Source: UMGS1696 sp964430105 (lineage in GTDB: Bacteria > Bacillota > Clostridia > Oscillospirales > CAG-272). Taken from it: DNA of 7,004 nucleotides. The notes under the pieces were generated by a model, which saw only the letters and a program-made list of their open reading frames with translations, was not told the DNA's origin and ran no database searches. Position numbers and translations under genes: made by a program. Positions within the stretch are counted from its first letter, which is position 1. Every line of letters starts with the position of its first letter. Of the stretch, positions 1 through 6,647 are shown one piece after another. The stretch spans positions 1 through 7,004 of the forward strand of contig CAYSEF010000059.1 in assembly GCA_964430105.1 (NCBI GenBank), in the 5' to 3' direction.

Positions 1-112
1 GACTTGATGAGCACAATACACTTTTTCATATTAAAGTATAGCATAAGAATGTGAAAAATTCTACCGTCTGCACAATAACCGCTCGAACATTTTCGTCCGG
101 GCGTTCTCGGTA

Positions 113-280
113 TCAATCATAAATCAGTTCAAACTTCACGATAGCTTCTGCCTGTGCCCTGCAAGCGTTCATCTGCCGTACCCATTCCGGATGGGCTTCA
201 CTTGTCATGTTTGACACTACTGTTTTATGAACCCCTGCTTCAATCGAAGTGGCTTTTCTTTTTGTGACAAAAATCGTCAT
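113..280 (-). pseudogene. Relic or short variant of transposon protein TnpV (C-terminal signature only)
   Basis: A 55-codon frame opens with ATG at 280 and ends with TGA at 113-115. Its last 25 or so residues read PEWVRQMNACRAQAEAIV, then FELIYD. From memory this matches the TnpV C-terminus, where a tryptophan, a QMN triplet, an arginine/alanine-rich helix and a terminal ELIY recur. TnpV is a protein of unknown biochemical role carried on Firmicutes transposons and conjugative elements, usually about 110-130 residues. The usual N-terminal two thirds are absent and an in-frame stop lies a few codons upstream. No clear ribosome binding site precedes the ATG. A 19-codon frame (120 to 61) overlaps its end and may be further debris. 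This stretch is visibly GC-richer than the AT-rich DNA on both sides, which fits foreign origin. The tail match is fairly convincing; whether a protein is still made is doubtful. Confidence 0.5.
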
Positions 281-303
281 AAAATTAACCGAACCGCCAT
301 TTG

Positions 304-353
304 TTTACATGGATTTAACATTTCATTTACAAAAAATAAGACACTATTTGACA
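304..353 (+). promoter_or_regulatory. Pho box: 11-bp-periodic TTNACA direct repeats (putative PhoP site)
   Basis: Hexamers TTTACA (304-309), TTAACA (315-320), TTTACA (326-331) and TTGACA (348-353) lie exactly on an 11-bp grid. The intervening grid position (337-342, TAAGAC) is degenerate. The Bacillus subtilis PhoP box is a set of TT(A/C/T)ACA-type direct repeats with 5-bp gaps on the coding strand, at roughly -20 to -60. If transcription starts near 375, this array spans about -71 to -22. The next gene encodes a Na+/phosphate cotransporter, the expected target for phosphate-starvation control. The repeats and spacing are seen directly. PhoP binding is inferred. Confidence 0.72.
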
Positions 354-359
354 TAGATT

Positions 360-368
360 TGATATACT
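360..368 (+). promoter_or_regulatory. Extended -10 promoter for the Na/Pi cotransporter
   Basis: TGATATACT matches the TGnTATAAT extended -10 element at all but one base. No good -35 lies 16-18 bp upstream; the TTGACA at 348-353 is only 9 bp away and fits better as the last Pho-box unit. A promoter lacking a -35 and carrying an activator array just upstream is typical of PhoP-activated genes. The implied leader is about 60 nt. TATAAT also occurs at 378-383 and 391-396, but without TG or a -35 at proper spacing. Confidence 0.5.
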
Positions 369-421
369 GAATCGATTTATAATATTCTTTTATAATGGGG
401 TGGAAGTACATTAATCTGCCC

Positions 422-428
422 GAAGGAG
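422..428 (+). promoter_or_regulatory. Ribosome binding site that fixes the cotransporter start
   Basis: GAAGGAG lies 5 nt before ATG 434. It argues against the longer in-frame start at 395, which would add 13 polar residues before the first hydrophobic segment. Confidence 0.8.
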
Positions 429-433
429 TCAAA

Positions 434-2236
434 ATGACGATTATATTATCAGTGCTCTCTCTCCTCGGTGGTCTTGCCATGTTCCTTTACGGTATGGAGG
501 TTATGAGTGAAGGGCTTAAAAATGCGTCTGGTGCTACTCTCAAGAAGGTTCTTGAAAAGGTTACATCCAATGTAGTTGTCGGCGTGTTGATGGGTACTAT
601 AGTAACAGCTGTTATTCAATCCTCTACAGCAACTATAGTTATAACAGTAGGCTTGATCACCGCAGGTATTTTAAATCTTAAGCAGGCTGTATCGATCGTG
701 CTTGGTGCCAATATCGGTACAACCGTTACTGCTCAGATAATCCGTCTTATGGATATCGATTCATCTGGAAATCTTATCCTTAATTTTCTGAAGCCCGATA
801 CCCTCGCACCGATTGCACTTATTGTCGGTATTATCTTTATTATGTTCGTGAAAACAAAGAATTCAAAGGCTCTCGGTGAGATTTTTGCCGGCTTTGGTAT
901 TCTTTTTATCGGTATCATGAACATGACTGATGCTGTTGCTCCCCTTACCGAATCTGATATGTTTGCAAATATTATAAGCTATTTTGCAGATATGCCTTTG
1001 CTTGGTATCCTTACAGGCTTTATTACCACTATTATCGCTCAGTCCTCCTCTGCAATGGTTGGTGTACTACAGGCACTTTCACAGACAGGCATTATGACTT
1101 TCGACGTGGTTTATCCGATTATTATGGGTATTAACCTTGGTACTTGTGTAACTACAGCTATTATCTGTGCTATCGGTTCTTCAAAGGATGCGAAGCGTAC
1201 AGGTGCAGCGCATATCATTTTTAACGCAGTCGGTACTATCCTTTTCATGATAGCAATGACTATTATCAAGGCTCTCGGTGGATTATCAACTCTGTGGCCA
1301 AAGATTGTTGACAGTGGCGATATCGCTAATTTCCAGACAATATTTAACCTTGTTACCGCGATAGTACTTGTCCCGTTCACAGGTCTTCTTGTAAAGCTTA
1401 CATATGTTATCATAAAGCCTGATGAAGAAATTAAGGTCAAGGATGACTATGCGGCACTTCATACACTTTCCGAAAAACTCTATGGTATTCCTCAGATGGC
1501 TATCTCCGAAGCTACCACTGCTATAGGTGTAATGGGTCATATGGCTCACGATAACTTCAAAAAGAGTATCGCTCAGCTTCAGAATTATTCCGATGAAATT
1601 ACTGTTGGCATAAATACGCGTGAAGAAAAAATTGACGAATTTACCGATACAGCAGAAAATTTCCTCGTTGCTCTGTCGAGAAATACACTTTCCGAAGAAC
1701 AGAGTGAGATTATCAATATGCTCATTCAGACTTCTACAGATTTCGAGAGAATCGGCGACTATGCAACAAATATCAATGAATTCGCTGAAAAGATTCACAA
1801 GGAACAGATCAAGTTCTCAAAGACTGCTGTAGATGAGCTTAAGCTCATTTTCAGTGCGGTAAATGAAATCACTGAAATGGCTGTTACAGCATTTGCAGAA
1901 GATGACGAAGAGCTTGCAAAACGTGTAGAGCCACTTGAAGAAGTTATTGACGATATGGTTCAGTATCTCCGTGAGAATCATATCAATCGACTCAAGGCAG
2001 GAAAATGTACTATCAACGCCGGTCTGCTCTTTATTGAAACACTTACATACCTTGAACGTGCGTCTGACCAGTGCTCCAGTATTGCAATGATGATACTTTC
2101 TAAGCATGATCCTGCAATACGTCGCAATCACCACGAGTACATACATGAGCTGCATAAGGAAAAGGAAGGCTTGTACGCCAACGAACTCAGAACTCGCAGA
2201 GCACAGTATCTCGATACTCTGTATGCACTTGAATAA
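434..2236 (+). CDS. Na+/phosphate cotransporter with C-terminal PhoU-like domain
   Basis: This 600-residue membrane protein belongs to the Na/Pi cotransporter family (NptA/YjbB type, SLC34-like) and should move inorganic phosphate with sodium. The transport half (about 1-330) carries the family's inverted repeat. Each copy has a QSS signature, QSSTATIV at 62-69 and QSSSAMVG at 203-210, followed by glycine-rich GANIGTTVTA (91-100) and GINLGTCVTTA (232-242). About eight to nine hydrophobic segments can be seen. The cytosolic half (about 340-600) is helical and PhoU-like, with DFERIGDYATNI (436-447) and a second copy LERASDQCSSI (540-550), the metal-contacting motifs of PhoU. Total length is normal for the two-domain form. 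The start at 434 is chosen because GAAGGAG (422-428) lies just upstream; the in-frame ATG at 395 lacks such a site. It is monocistronic, with a Pho-box-like array in front and a terminator behind. Whether it imports or, like E. coli YjbB, exports phosphate cannot be read from the sequence. Confidence 0.93.
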   Translation: MTIILSVLSLLGGLAMFLYGMEVMSEGLKNASGATLKKVLEKVTSNVVVGVLMGTIVTAVIQSSTATIVITVGLITAGILNLKQAVSIVLGANIGTTVTAQIIRLMDIDSSGNLILNFLKPDTLAPIALIVGIIFIMFVKTKNSKALGEIFAGFGILFIGIMNMTDAVAPLTESDMFANIISYFADMPLLGILTGFITTIIAQSSSAMVGVLQALSQTGIMTFDVVYPIIMGINLGTCVTTAIICAIGSSKDAKRTGAAHIIFNAVGTILFMIAMTIIKALGGLSTLWPKIVDSGDIANFQTIFNLVTAIVLVPFTGLLVKLTYVIIKPDEEIKVKDDYAALHTLSEKLYGIPQMAISEATTAIGVMGHMAHDNFKKSIAQLQNYSDEITVGINTREEKIDEFTDTAENFLVALSRNTLSEEQSEIINMLIQTSTDFERIGDYATNINEFAEKIHKEQIKFSKTAVDELKLIFSAVNEITEMAVTAFAEDDEELAKRVEPLEEVIDDMVQYLRENHINRLKAGKCTINAGLLFIETLTYLERASDQCSSIAMMILSKHDPAIRRNHHEYIHELHKEKEGLYANELRTRRAQYLDTLYALE

Positions 2237-2254
2237 TTTAGTATAAAAATCATA

Positions 2255-2298
2255 AAAAAAGACGATATTTGGTTTTGTGACCGGATATCGTCTTTTTT
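2255..2298. terminator. Intrinsic terminator, probably bidirectional
   Basis: GACGATAT (2261-2268) pairs perfectly with ATATCGTC (2285-2292). The stem extends inward as TTGG/CCGG with two G-U pairs, leaving an 8-nt loop (2273-2280), and outward as an A-run against TTTTTT. The plus strand gives a U-run right after the stem, 18 nt past the cotransporter stop. The A-run becomes a U-run on the minus strand, so the same hairpin can end the minus-strand genes arriving from the right. Confidence 0.88.
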
Positions 2299-2320
2299 GC
2301 TTTAATTTAGTTTTAGTAAG

Positions 2321-2438
2321 TTAGTCGTATTCATGCTGGCAGAGCTTAATTTGCGGAATATCCACGACAGCATTTTGCATATGATTCTGTAAAGCTATGG
2401 CAAAAACAGCTTTTGTGCGATACTCTGTGGCTAAAATC
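2321..2438 (-). other. Short stretch after UPF0316, open in one frame, no gene identified
   Basis: Between the UPF0316 stop and the terminator, one minus-strand frame is open for about 38 codons to a TAA at 2321-2323. It reads TEYRTKAVFAIALQNHMQNA, then VVDIPQIKLCQHEYD. Composition is protein-like, but there is no start with a ribosome binding site; the only ATG is 19 codons from the end. It may be the tail of a decayed gene or simply a 3' untranslated region. No family is recognised. Confidence 0.25.
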
Positions 2439-2981
2439 TTACTTAACCATACCATATCCACCGGCGTATTTGCTTACCTCAGATGCAACCACGAATACCT
2501 TGTTTTCGCAAAGTAAACGTATGTCTTTCAGAACTACCGGAGTTTCCCGACGAGACAGAACGATGAAAATCATGTTCATTTTATCTATAGAGCCGTGACC
2601 TTCAAAAACTGTATAGCCACGATTGTGTTCTTTAAGATAATTAATAATTTTTTGCGTGTTTTCATCATTTGCAATCAGTTGAAGGTTTGATGTGCCGAGT
2701 GCAATTTTGTTCTCGATTGTTGAGCCGAGATAAAGACCGGTTGCATAGCCAATGCAGTAGAAAATCAACAGAAACAGATTGTCACCAAGCGTGCCTATAA
2801 TGGTTGAGATTACCAAACCCCATATTACACATTCTATAAATCCAAGACCTGCTGCTTTTAATCTCTGACCCTTGACCATCATACAGGTTTTTAGCGACTG
2901 TATGCTGATCTCAACGATTTTTGCAGCACATATGATAAGGCATACTGCAATTTGTGGTAATGATGCCAGAAGTTCAGACAT
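2439..2981 (-). CDS. UPF0316/DUF2179 family membrane protein
   Basis: The 180-residue protein has an N-terminal membrane part (DUF5698 type) with hydrophobic segments at about 5-25, 43-63 and 66-88. Its C-terminal cytosolic domain resembles DUF2179 (about 105-175). Landmarks are the helix after segment one with SLKTCMMVKG (29-38), and then in the tail GYTVFEGHGSID (122-133), a strand ending VLSRRE (141-146), and VVASEVSKYAGGYG (164-177). DUF2179 is also the soluble tail of YitT-type membrane proteins; its function is unknown and a ligand-sensing role is only a guess. Length is typical. The start at 2981 is chosen because CGGAGG (2988-2993) lies 6 nt upstream. The frame stays open a further 54 codons upstream to an ATG at 3143, but those codons belong to a DUF6935-like relic and that ATG has no ribosome binding site. 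Confidence 0.88.
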   Translation of the reverse strand: MSELLASLPQIAVCLIICAAKIVEISIQSLKTCMMVKGQRLKAAGLGFIECVIWGLVISTIIGTLGDNLFLLIFYCIGYATGLYLGSTIENKIALGTSNLQLIANDENTQKIINYLKEHNRGYTVFEGHGSIDKMNMIFIVLSRRETPVVLKDIRLLCENKVFVVASEVSKYAGGYGMVK

Positions 2982-3276
2982 AATTTTCCTCCGAATTATT
3001 TTTGATTTGTACACTTTAATTATATCAGCTTCTTTGGGAGTGCGTACACCTGTCAAAAGGTATTGTTCCCACAAGAACCACTTTTCGTCACTGCCACGCT
3101 GACGTAGTTTGATTGGACGAGTCCCCCTTAACCAGTTCAGCATTTCTGTGCCGATATTTTTGTCTGCTGCATAGGCACAAAGCGCAAGGACTGTTAAGGC
3201 TGCTGTTTTATAAGGAGTATCAAGAGTTGCTTCCTGCTGACTGCAGTGTATTTTTTAGTTTATCAAAAATGCTTAT
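2982..3276 (-). pseudogene. Decayed DUF6935-like gene, open in frame into UPF0316
   Basis: Two minus-strand frames together spell a recognisable protein. From 3276 one frame reads (ATA)-SIFDKLKNTLQSAG and then stops. A second frame, shifted by one base near 3230-3240, continues EATLDTPYKTAALTVLALCA, YAADKNIGTEMLNWLRG, TRPIKLRQRGSDEKWFLWEQ, YLLTGVRTPKEAD. From memory these are the start, first conserved block and last block of DUF6935 proteins, which run roughly 180-220 residues and end in a FLWEQ...GIR.P motif. Three lesions are visible: ATA where ATG is expected, with no ribosome binding site; a +1 frameshift; and a junction after WLRG that skips the family's middle section of about 50 residues. 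The usual terminal stop is also gone, so the frame runs on into UPF0316. It lies just 3' of the ydjH-like gene, so it may once have been the last gene of that operon. The family name rests on recall. Confidence 0.55.
3019..3027 (-). promoter_or_regulatory. Extended -10 promoter for the UPF0316 gene
   Basis: On the minus strand, TGATATAAT is a perfect TGnTATAAT extended -10. Transcription would start near 3012, leaving a leader of about 30 nt that contains the ribosome binding site at 2988-2993. A perfect TTGACA (3051-3056) lies upstream but at a 26-bp spacing, too long for a normal -35. The element sits inside the decayed DUF6935-like frame and supports separate expression of UPF0316 from ATG 2981. 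Confidence 0.45.
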
Positions 3277-3306
3277 AGCAATGTTATTCTTAAGCTGTGG
3301 TTACTG

Positions 3307-4113
3307 TTAGAATTTTCCACCACCGCCACCATGCCTTGTACCGGATGAAGAACGGTGTGTACTGCTTCCGGAAGAGTTGTTTTTTGGCTTTGCTATTCGT
3401 GTTACGGTATGATACAAGAATAAATCACGGCTACTTGTAATGTTCATACTGTTTTTCTTAACATAGCTGTTTGCTGTAGCCTGTGAGTGTACAGTTTTGA
3501 GCTGATTTTTCATGTTTCCGACAATAACTTGTGCAAATATGAAGCCGATAACAAGAGAAATCGGTATCCAAACTAAGGATAATTCACCACGGGGAAGATT
3601 TCCGTAGTCGTAGGGCTGACCGGTTCTCGCTTGAGTGATAAATTCATCGCAAAGCGTGGCATATTTCTCAAACGCTGTGTAGTAATTGCCTGCGGAAAGC
3701 TCAGGGAGAATCTGATTCCCGATATATTGAATTCCGGCATCGGTAAAAGAATATATTCCGTAGCCACAGGTTGATATGTACCAATCACGGTCTTCCATGC
3801 TGATAAGCAATATCAAACCGTCATTGCTTGCACCATAGCCAAATTGACACTGTTCATAAAGAATATCTGCATAATCTCTGACAGAGAATCCTTCGAGGTC
3901 ATCAGTAGTTGCAACCGTAACATCCATATTCTGACGAATACTGAGCTCGTCAAGTATTTCGATAAGTGCATTTTCTTCGCTTTTTGTCAAAAGATCAGCC
4001 ATGTCGATAACACGGTAGTATTGATCAGCGAAGCCATCATTTGCACACACCGGAATTGCTGTAATAAAGCAGAGAAAAACGACAGACAGAATCAAAGATA
4101 TTTTCTTTTTCAT
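3307..4113 (-). CDS. ydjH: TPM-domain membrane-anchored protein, YdjH-like
   Basis: This 268-residue protein starts with a signal peptide (lysines 2-4, hydrophobic 5-20, likely cleavage after PVCA at 21-24). The TPM domain (formerly DUF477, about 32-160) follows, with DMADLLTKSEENAL (37-50), NDGLILLISMEDRDWYI (97-113) and a GYGI turn (117-120). One membrane segment lies at about 178-198. A basic, serine-rich tail ends in RHGGGGGKF, the glycine-rich C-terminus common in this family. TPM domains occur in plant thylakoid TLP18.3 and bacterial YgcG; in Bacillus subtilis YdjH, the family member next to a zinc-ribbon YdjG, the protein works with YdjG and YdjI around PspA. Here too it directly follows the ydjG-like gene: 12 nt separate stop from start and its AAAGGAGG (4120-4127) overlaps the upstream TAA, so translation is probably coupled. 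The symbol is given by family and context, not proven orthology. Confidence 0.85.
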   Translation of the reverse strand: MKKKISLILSVVFLCFITAIPVCANDGFADQYYRVIDMADLLTKSEENALIEILDELSIRQNMDVTVATTDDLEGFSVRDYADILYEQCQFGYGASNDGLILLISMEDRDWYISTCGYGIYSFTDAGIQYIGNQILPELSAGNYYTAFEKYATLCDEFITQARTGQPYDYGNLPRGELSLVWIPISLVIGFIFAQVIVGNMKNQLKTVHSQATANSYVKKNSMNITSSRDLFLYHTVTRIAKPKNNSSGSSTHRSSSGTRHGGGGGKF

Positions 4114-4125
4114 GCTCGCCCTCCT

Positions 4126-5220
4126 TTACAGCATTCCAAAAGCGTGTAGCAGTAGAACAACACAGTATGTTGCAACGCCCAGTGCCGCAGTAAGTCCGAG
4201 AGTCCACTTTGCTGCGGCAGATTTATCGATTGGAAGATCACCGACAAACTTACCTGTCTGACCATTCATTGCGAAGGTATACTTATTTCCGTTCCATGTT
4301 GTATTTAACAGCCATACGGGGTAGAGTGCATATTTCGCTTTTCCGCCATGTATTTGAATGTTGCTACTCTCCGGTTTTGCAGTAGTATATCCGTTAAGAG
4401 TTGCCGCAAAAGCGTCTTCTGTAGATTGTTTTACACGAATGTTTGCTCGCTCAATGCTTTGTTCTGCATCAACGTCGTATTTGTCAGCAAAATATCCCGC
4501 AAGATACGCTGTTTGAAAATCAACAGCACCACTTAAATCAAAAGGCTCTATAGATTCCATCAGATCATCGGGCATTTTTGTTGATCCATCAACAGGGACT
4601 CCGCTAAAGCCTATGCTACCTCTTCTGCTGACCGAAAAATGCTGTGTTTCCGTATATATGTAATTACTGTCGCTCCAGTTGCGAACCTTTGTAGCACGAT
4701 AGCGAACCTGTGCATCTACATCTGTATCAAATATCCAAAAAGGAACATACACGCCTTTTATTTCGTCGATGTGATTTTGATCCTTGAATATTTTCGGAAG
4801 CAGAGTTTTTCCACTTATATGATTCATTAAATTGGCTTTTGCGGCTTTTTTATCGAGCTTGAAGGGAATTACAATATCAGGCTTGAGTGCGCCCGAAAAT
4901 TGTCCCATCATTACGACCGGATTTCCGCAGAAAGGGCAGGAGGTTGCTGCAGTAGTTGCATCGCCTACTATCTCACCACCGCATGACTTACATACATAAG
5001 AACGAAGTCCGTCTGCTTCACCATCTTGCCACTCTGTACCTGCTGACGTTTCCCAGTGCATATCATCGGGAGTGTCATTACTTAAATCAGCGTCATAGCC
5101 GGCGAGTGTTTCCATTTCAAATTCTGTTTCACAGTACGGGCATTTCATTTTTTGCAGGGTACTGTCAAAGGCAATAGCCCCACCACAGCAAGGACACTTG
5201 TATTCCTGTAAGGTAGCCAA
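4126..5220 (-). CDS. ydjG: Double zinc-ribbon membrane protein, YdjG-like
   Basis: The 364-residue protein begins with two treble-cysteine ribbons of TFIIB type. Ribbon one uses CPCC (9-12) and CPYC (27-30). Ribbon two uses CKSC (77-80) and CPFC (95-98). A long beta-rich domain (about 105-330) follows, with VPFWIFDTDV (159-168) and YPVWLLNTTW (300-309), and a single C-terminal membrane helix (about 339-361). This matches Bacillus subtilis YdjG, a membrane partner of YdjH in the PspA (YdjF) system; ribbons would face the cytosol if the helix is a tail anchor. TTG at 5218-5220 is taken as the start because AAAGGAGG (5228-5235) sits 7 nt upstream; the GTG at 5265 would place that perfect site inside the gene. 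The ydjI-like gene ends 109 nt upstream and the ydjH-like gene starts 12 nt downstream. Confidence 0.85.
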   Translation of the reverse strand: MATLQEYKCPCCGGAIAFDSTLQKMKCPYCETEFEMETLAGYDADLSNDTPDDMHWETSAGTEWQDGEADGLRSYVCKSCGGEIVGDATTAATSCPFCGNPVVMMGQFSGALKPDIVIPFKLDKKAAKANLMNHISGKTLLPKIFKDQNHIDEIKGVYVPFWIFDTDVDAQVRYRATKVRNWSDSNYIYTETQHFSVSRRGSIGFSGVPVDGSTKMPDDLMESIEPFDLSGAVDFQTAYLAGYFADKYDVDAEQSIERANIRVKQSTEDAFAATLNGYTTAKPESSNIQIHGGKAKYALYPVWLLNTTWNGNKYTFAMNGQTGKFVGDLPIDKSAAAKWTLGLTAALGVATYCVVLLLHAFGML

Positions 5221-5227
5221 AGTGATC

Positions 5228-5235
5228 CCTCCTTT
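5228..5235 (-). promoter_or_regulatory. Ribosome binding site selecting the TTG start of the ydjG-like gene
   Basis: AAAGGAGG followed by 7 nt and TTG (5220-5218). No ATG exists at the right distance, and the residues after the TTG (ATLQEYKCPCC) are where the family normally begins. Confidence 0.8.
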
Positions 5236-5329
5236 CGTAAATTTAGTTCTATTCTGTTTCAACACTATTTGTCATGTAAAGCATGAGTAATGTTATTAAA
5301 AAGCTTCGCACCAATGTCGAAACTGACTA

Positions 5330-6610
5330 TTACAGTTTGTTTCCACATTCAGGACAGAATTTCGGTGTAGAGCCTTTTTCGGGTTCCCAACCACATTTGT
5401 CACAGCGATATTGAGGAACACCGGAGGGCTTTTTTGAACCGCAGTTCTGACAGAATTTACCCTTATTTACAGTACCGCAGGAACAAGTCCAACCGTCAGA
5501 ATCGTCAGGCTTCTTTGAACCACATTCAGGGCAGAATTTGCCTGTTGCAGTTGTACCGCAAGAGCATTTCCATGAACCCTGTGCAGGGGCTTGTTTTGCC
5601 TGCTGTTGACCCATAGCAAAGAGATTTTGTGCATTCATTCCACCTGCACCTGCTGCCATATTCATTCCCATAAAGCCTGTCATAGCACCTGCTTCATTGG
5701 AGGCTGCGGCTTTCATGGCATCTGCCTGAGCACCTACAAGTGTTGCTGCTGCCATTGTAGGATCACGCATAATAGCAGTACGTTGTGCCTGTTTTATCAT
5801 TTCAGCATCATCATCGGGCAGAGTAACTGAGCCAAGAGCAATGCTGACGATCTTTAATCCGCGAAGCTTACCCCATTTTGCCGAAAGAGTTACGTTCATT
5901 GCTTCTTCAAGCTCTGTTGTGTGTGTAGGAATCTGATTCGGGCGCATTTCAAGGTCGGAAAGCTTACCGAATGCAGGCTGTAATGCACTGATGAATTCAG
6001 TTTTTAATTGGCTTTCAAGTTCTTCACGGCTGTATTCTGTAGTAACATTTCCGCAAACATTGGTATAGAACAGAAGCGGGTCTGCAATTCTATAAGAATA
6101 TACGCCTGAGCAACGTATGGAAACGTCGAGGTCAAGACCTATCTTGGAGTCAACAACACGGAACGGAATTGGATTAGGTGTGCCAAATTTGTTGTCTACA
6201 AGCTCTTTTGTGTTGAAATAGTATACTCTTTGGTCTTTGCCGGTATCTCCTCCAAATGTGAAACGCTTACCTATTGTTTTGAAGGTTTCCTTAATGCTGT
6301 CGCCGAGGCTTCCTTCAAAAATTGACGGTTCACTGGAGGTATCATATGTATATTCACCGGGTTCTGCGCATACCTCCACAATTTTGCCCTGTTCAACAAT
6401 GATCAAACACTGACCATCAGCAACAGCGATACCGGAACCGTTTGTTATAATATTATCGTTTCCTCTTGTGTTGGAGGAACGTCCACTAACACGCTTTTTG
6501 CCTTTTCTCATAAGAATATCTTTAGGTAACGCTTCGCAGTAGAAAAATTCCTTCCACTGATCGGCAAATGTTCCTCCGAGTGCGCCAAGGCCTGCTTTAA
6601 TAAGTCCCAT
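5330..6610 (-). CDS. ydjI: SPFH/virion-core-like protein with three zinc ribbons, YdjI-like
   Basis: This 426-residue protein belongs to the SPFH-domain, virion core protein-like family (YdjI in Bacillus subtilis). The N-terminus reads GLIKAGLGALGGTFADQWKE (2-21), an amphipathic stretch usual for the family. The SPFH-like core spans about 25-270, with the GSGIAVADGQ segment (58-67), GEYTYDTSSEPSIF (85-98) and YFNTKELVDNKFGTPNPIPF (131-150). A small-residue, alanine/methionine/glycine-rich linker (about 285-345) leads to three zinc ribbons: C349/C351/C360/C363, C376/C378/C387/C390 and C403/C406/C419/C422. The first two are near copies 27 residues apart. B. subtilis YdjI, about 320 residues, is recalled as having a single ribbon, so this tail is extended. 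YdjI-type proteins form membrane-associated assemblies and help PspA reach stressed membrane. The start has AAAGGAG (6619-6625) 8 nt upstream. It is first of the ydjI-ydjG-ydjH set here. No promoter could be fixed in the 86 nt before it. Confidence 0.87.
   Translation of the reverse strand: MGLIKAGLGALGGTFADQWKEFFYCEALPKDILMRKGKKRVSGRSSNTRGNDNIITNGSGIAVADGQCLIIVEQGKIVEVCAEPGEYTYDTSSEPSIFEGSLGDSIKETFKTIGKRFTFGGDTGKDQRVYYFNTKELVDNKFGTPNPIPFRVVDSKIGLDLDVSIRCSGVYSYRIADPLLFYTNVCGNVTTEYSREELESQLKTEFISALQPAFGKLSDLEMRPNQIPTHTTELEEAMNVTLSAKWGKLRGLKIVSIALGSVTLPDDDAEMIKQAQRTAIMRDPTMAAATLVGAQADAMKAAASNEAGAMTGFMGMNMAAGAGGMNAQNLFAMGQQQAKQAPAQGSWKCSCGTTATGKFCPECGSKKPDDSDGWTCSCGTVNKGKFCQNCGSKKPSGVPQYRCDKCGWEPEKGSTPKFCPECGNKL
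5430..5590 (-). repeat. Diverged 81-bp tandem repeat encoding two zinc ribbons
   Basis: Two copies in phase at 81-bp spacing (GAAC landmarks at 5436 and 5517) each encode a W-x-C-x-C-G-T ... G-K-F-C-x-x-C-G-S-K-K-P unit. Many codon third positions differ, so the duplication is old or maintained by selection on protein. Confidence 0.7.
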
Positions 6611-6647
6611 AATGATGACTCCTTTCGATTTATTATATGTGTTTTCA

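Noticed and set aside
1286..1798. 170-codon minus-strand open frame inside the cotransporter gene
   Set aside because: It is antisense to a clear transporter/PhoU coding region, lacks a ribosome binding site and resembles no family.
3019..3056. TTGACA plus TATAAT as a classical promoter for UPF0316
   Set aside because: The spacer is 26 bp. Only the extended -10 was kept.
2439..3143. A genuine 234-residue UPF0316 protein starting at 3143
   Set aside because: The extra 54 residues belong to a different family relic, the ATG has no ribosome binding site, and a good site precedes ATG 2981.
3268..3296. Hairpin GCTTA ... TAAGC with a following T-run after the ydjH-like gene as terminator
   Set aside because: The stem is only 5 AU-rich pairs around a 15-nt loop, too weak to claim, and it overlaps the start of the DUF6935-like relic.
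5233..5263. ECF/sigma-W-like promoter (TGAAAC ... CGAA) before the ydjG-like gene
   Set aside because: The spacing is 18 bp rather than about 16, the -10 part is CGAA not CGTA, and it overlaps the ribosome binding site.
5220..5265. GTG start at 5265 for the ydjG-like protein
   Set aside because: It would put a perfect AAAGGAGG inside the gene and add 15 residues absent from the family; TTG at 5220 fits the ribosome binding site.
6632..6637. TATAAT on the minus strand as promoter of the ydjI-like gene
   Set aside because: It lies only 6 nt before the ribosome binding site, so transcription would begin within or after it; no TG extension or good -35.
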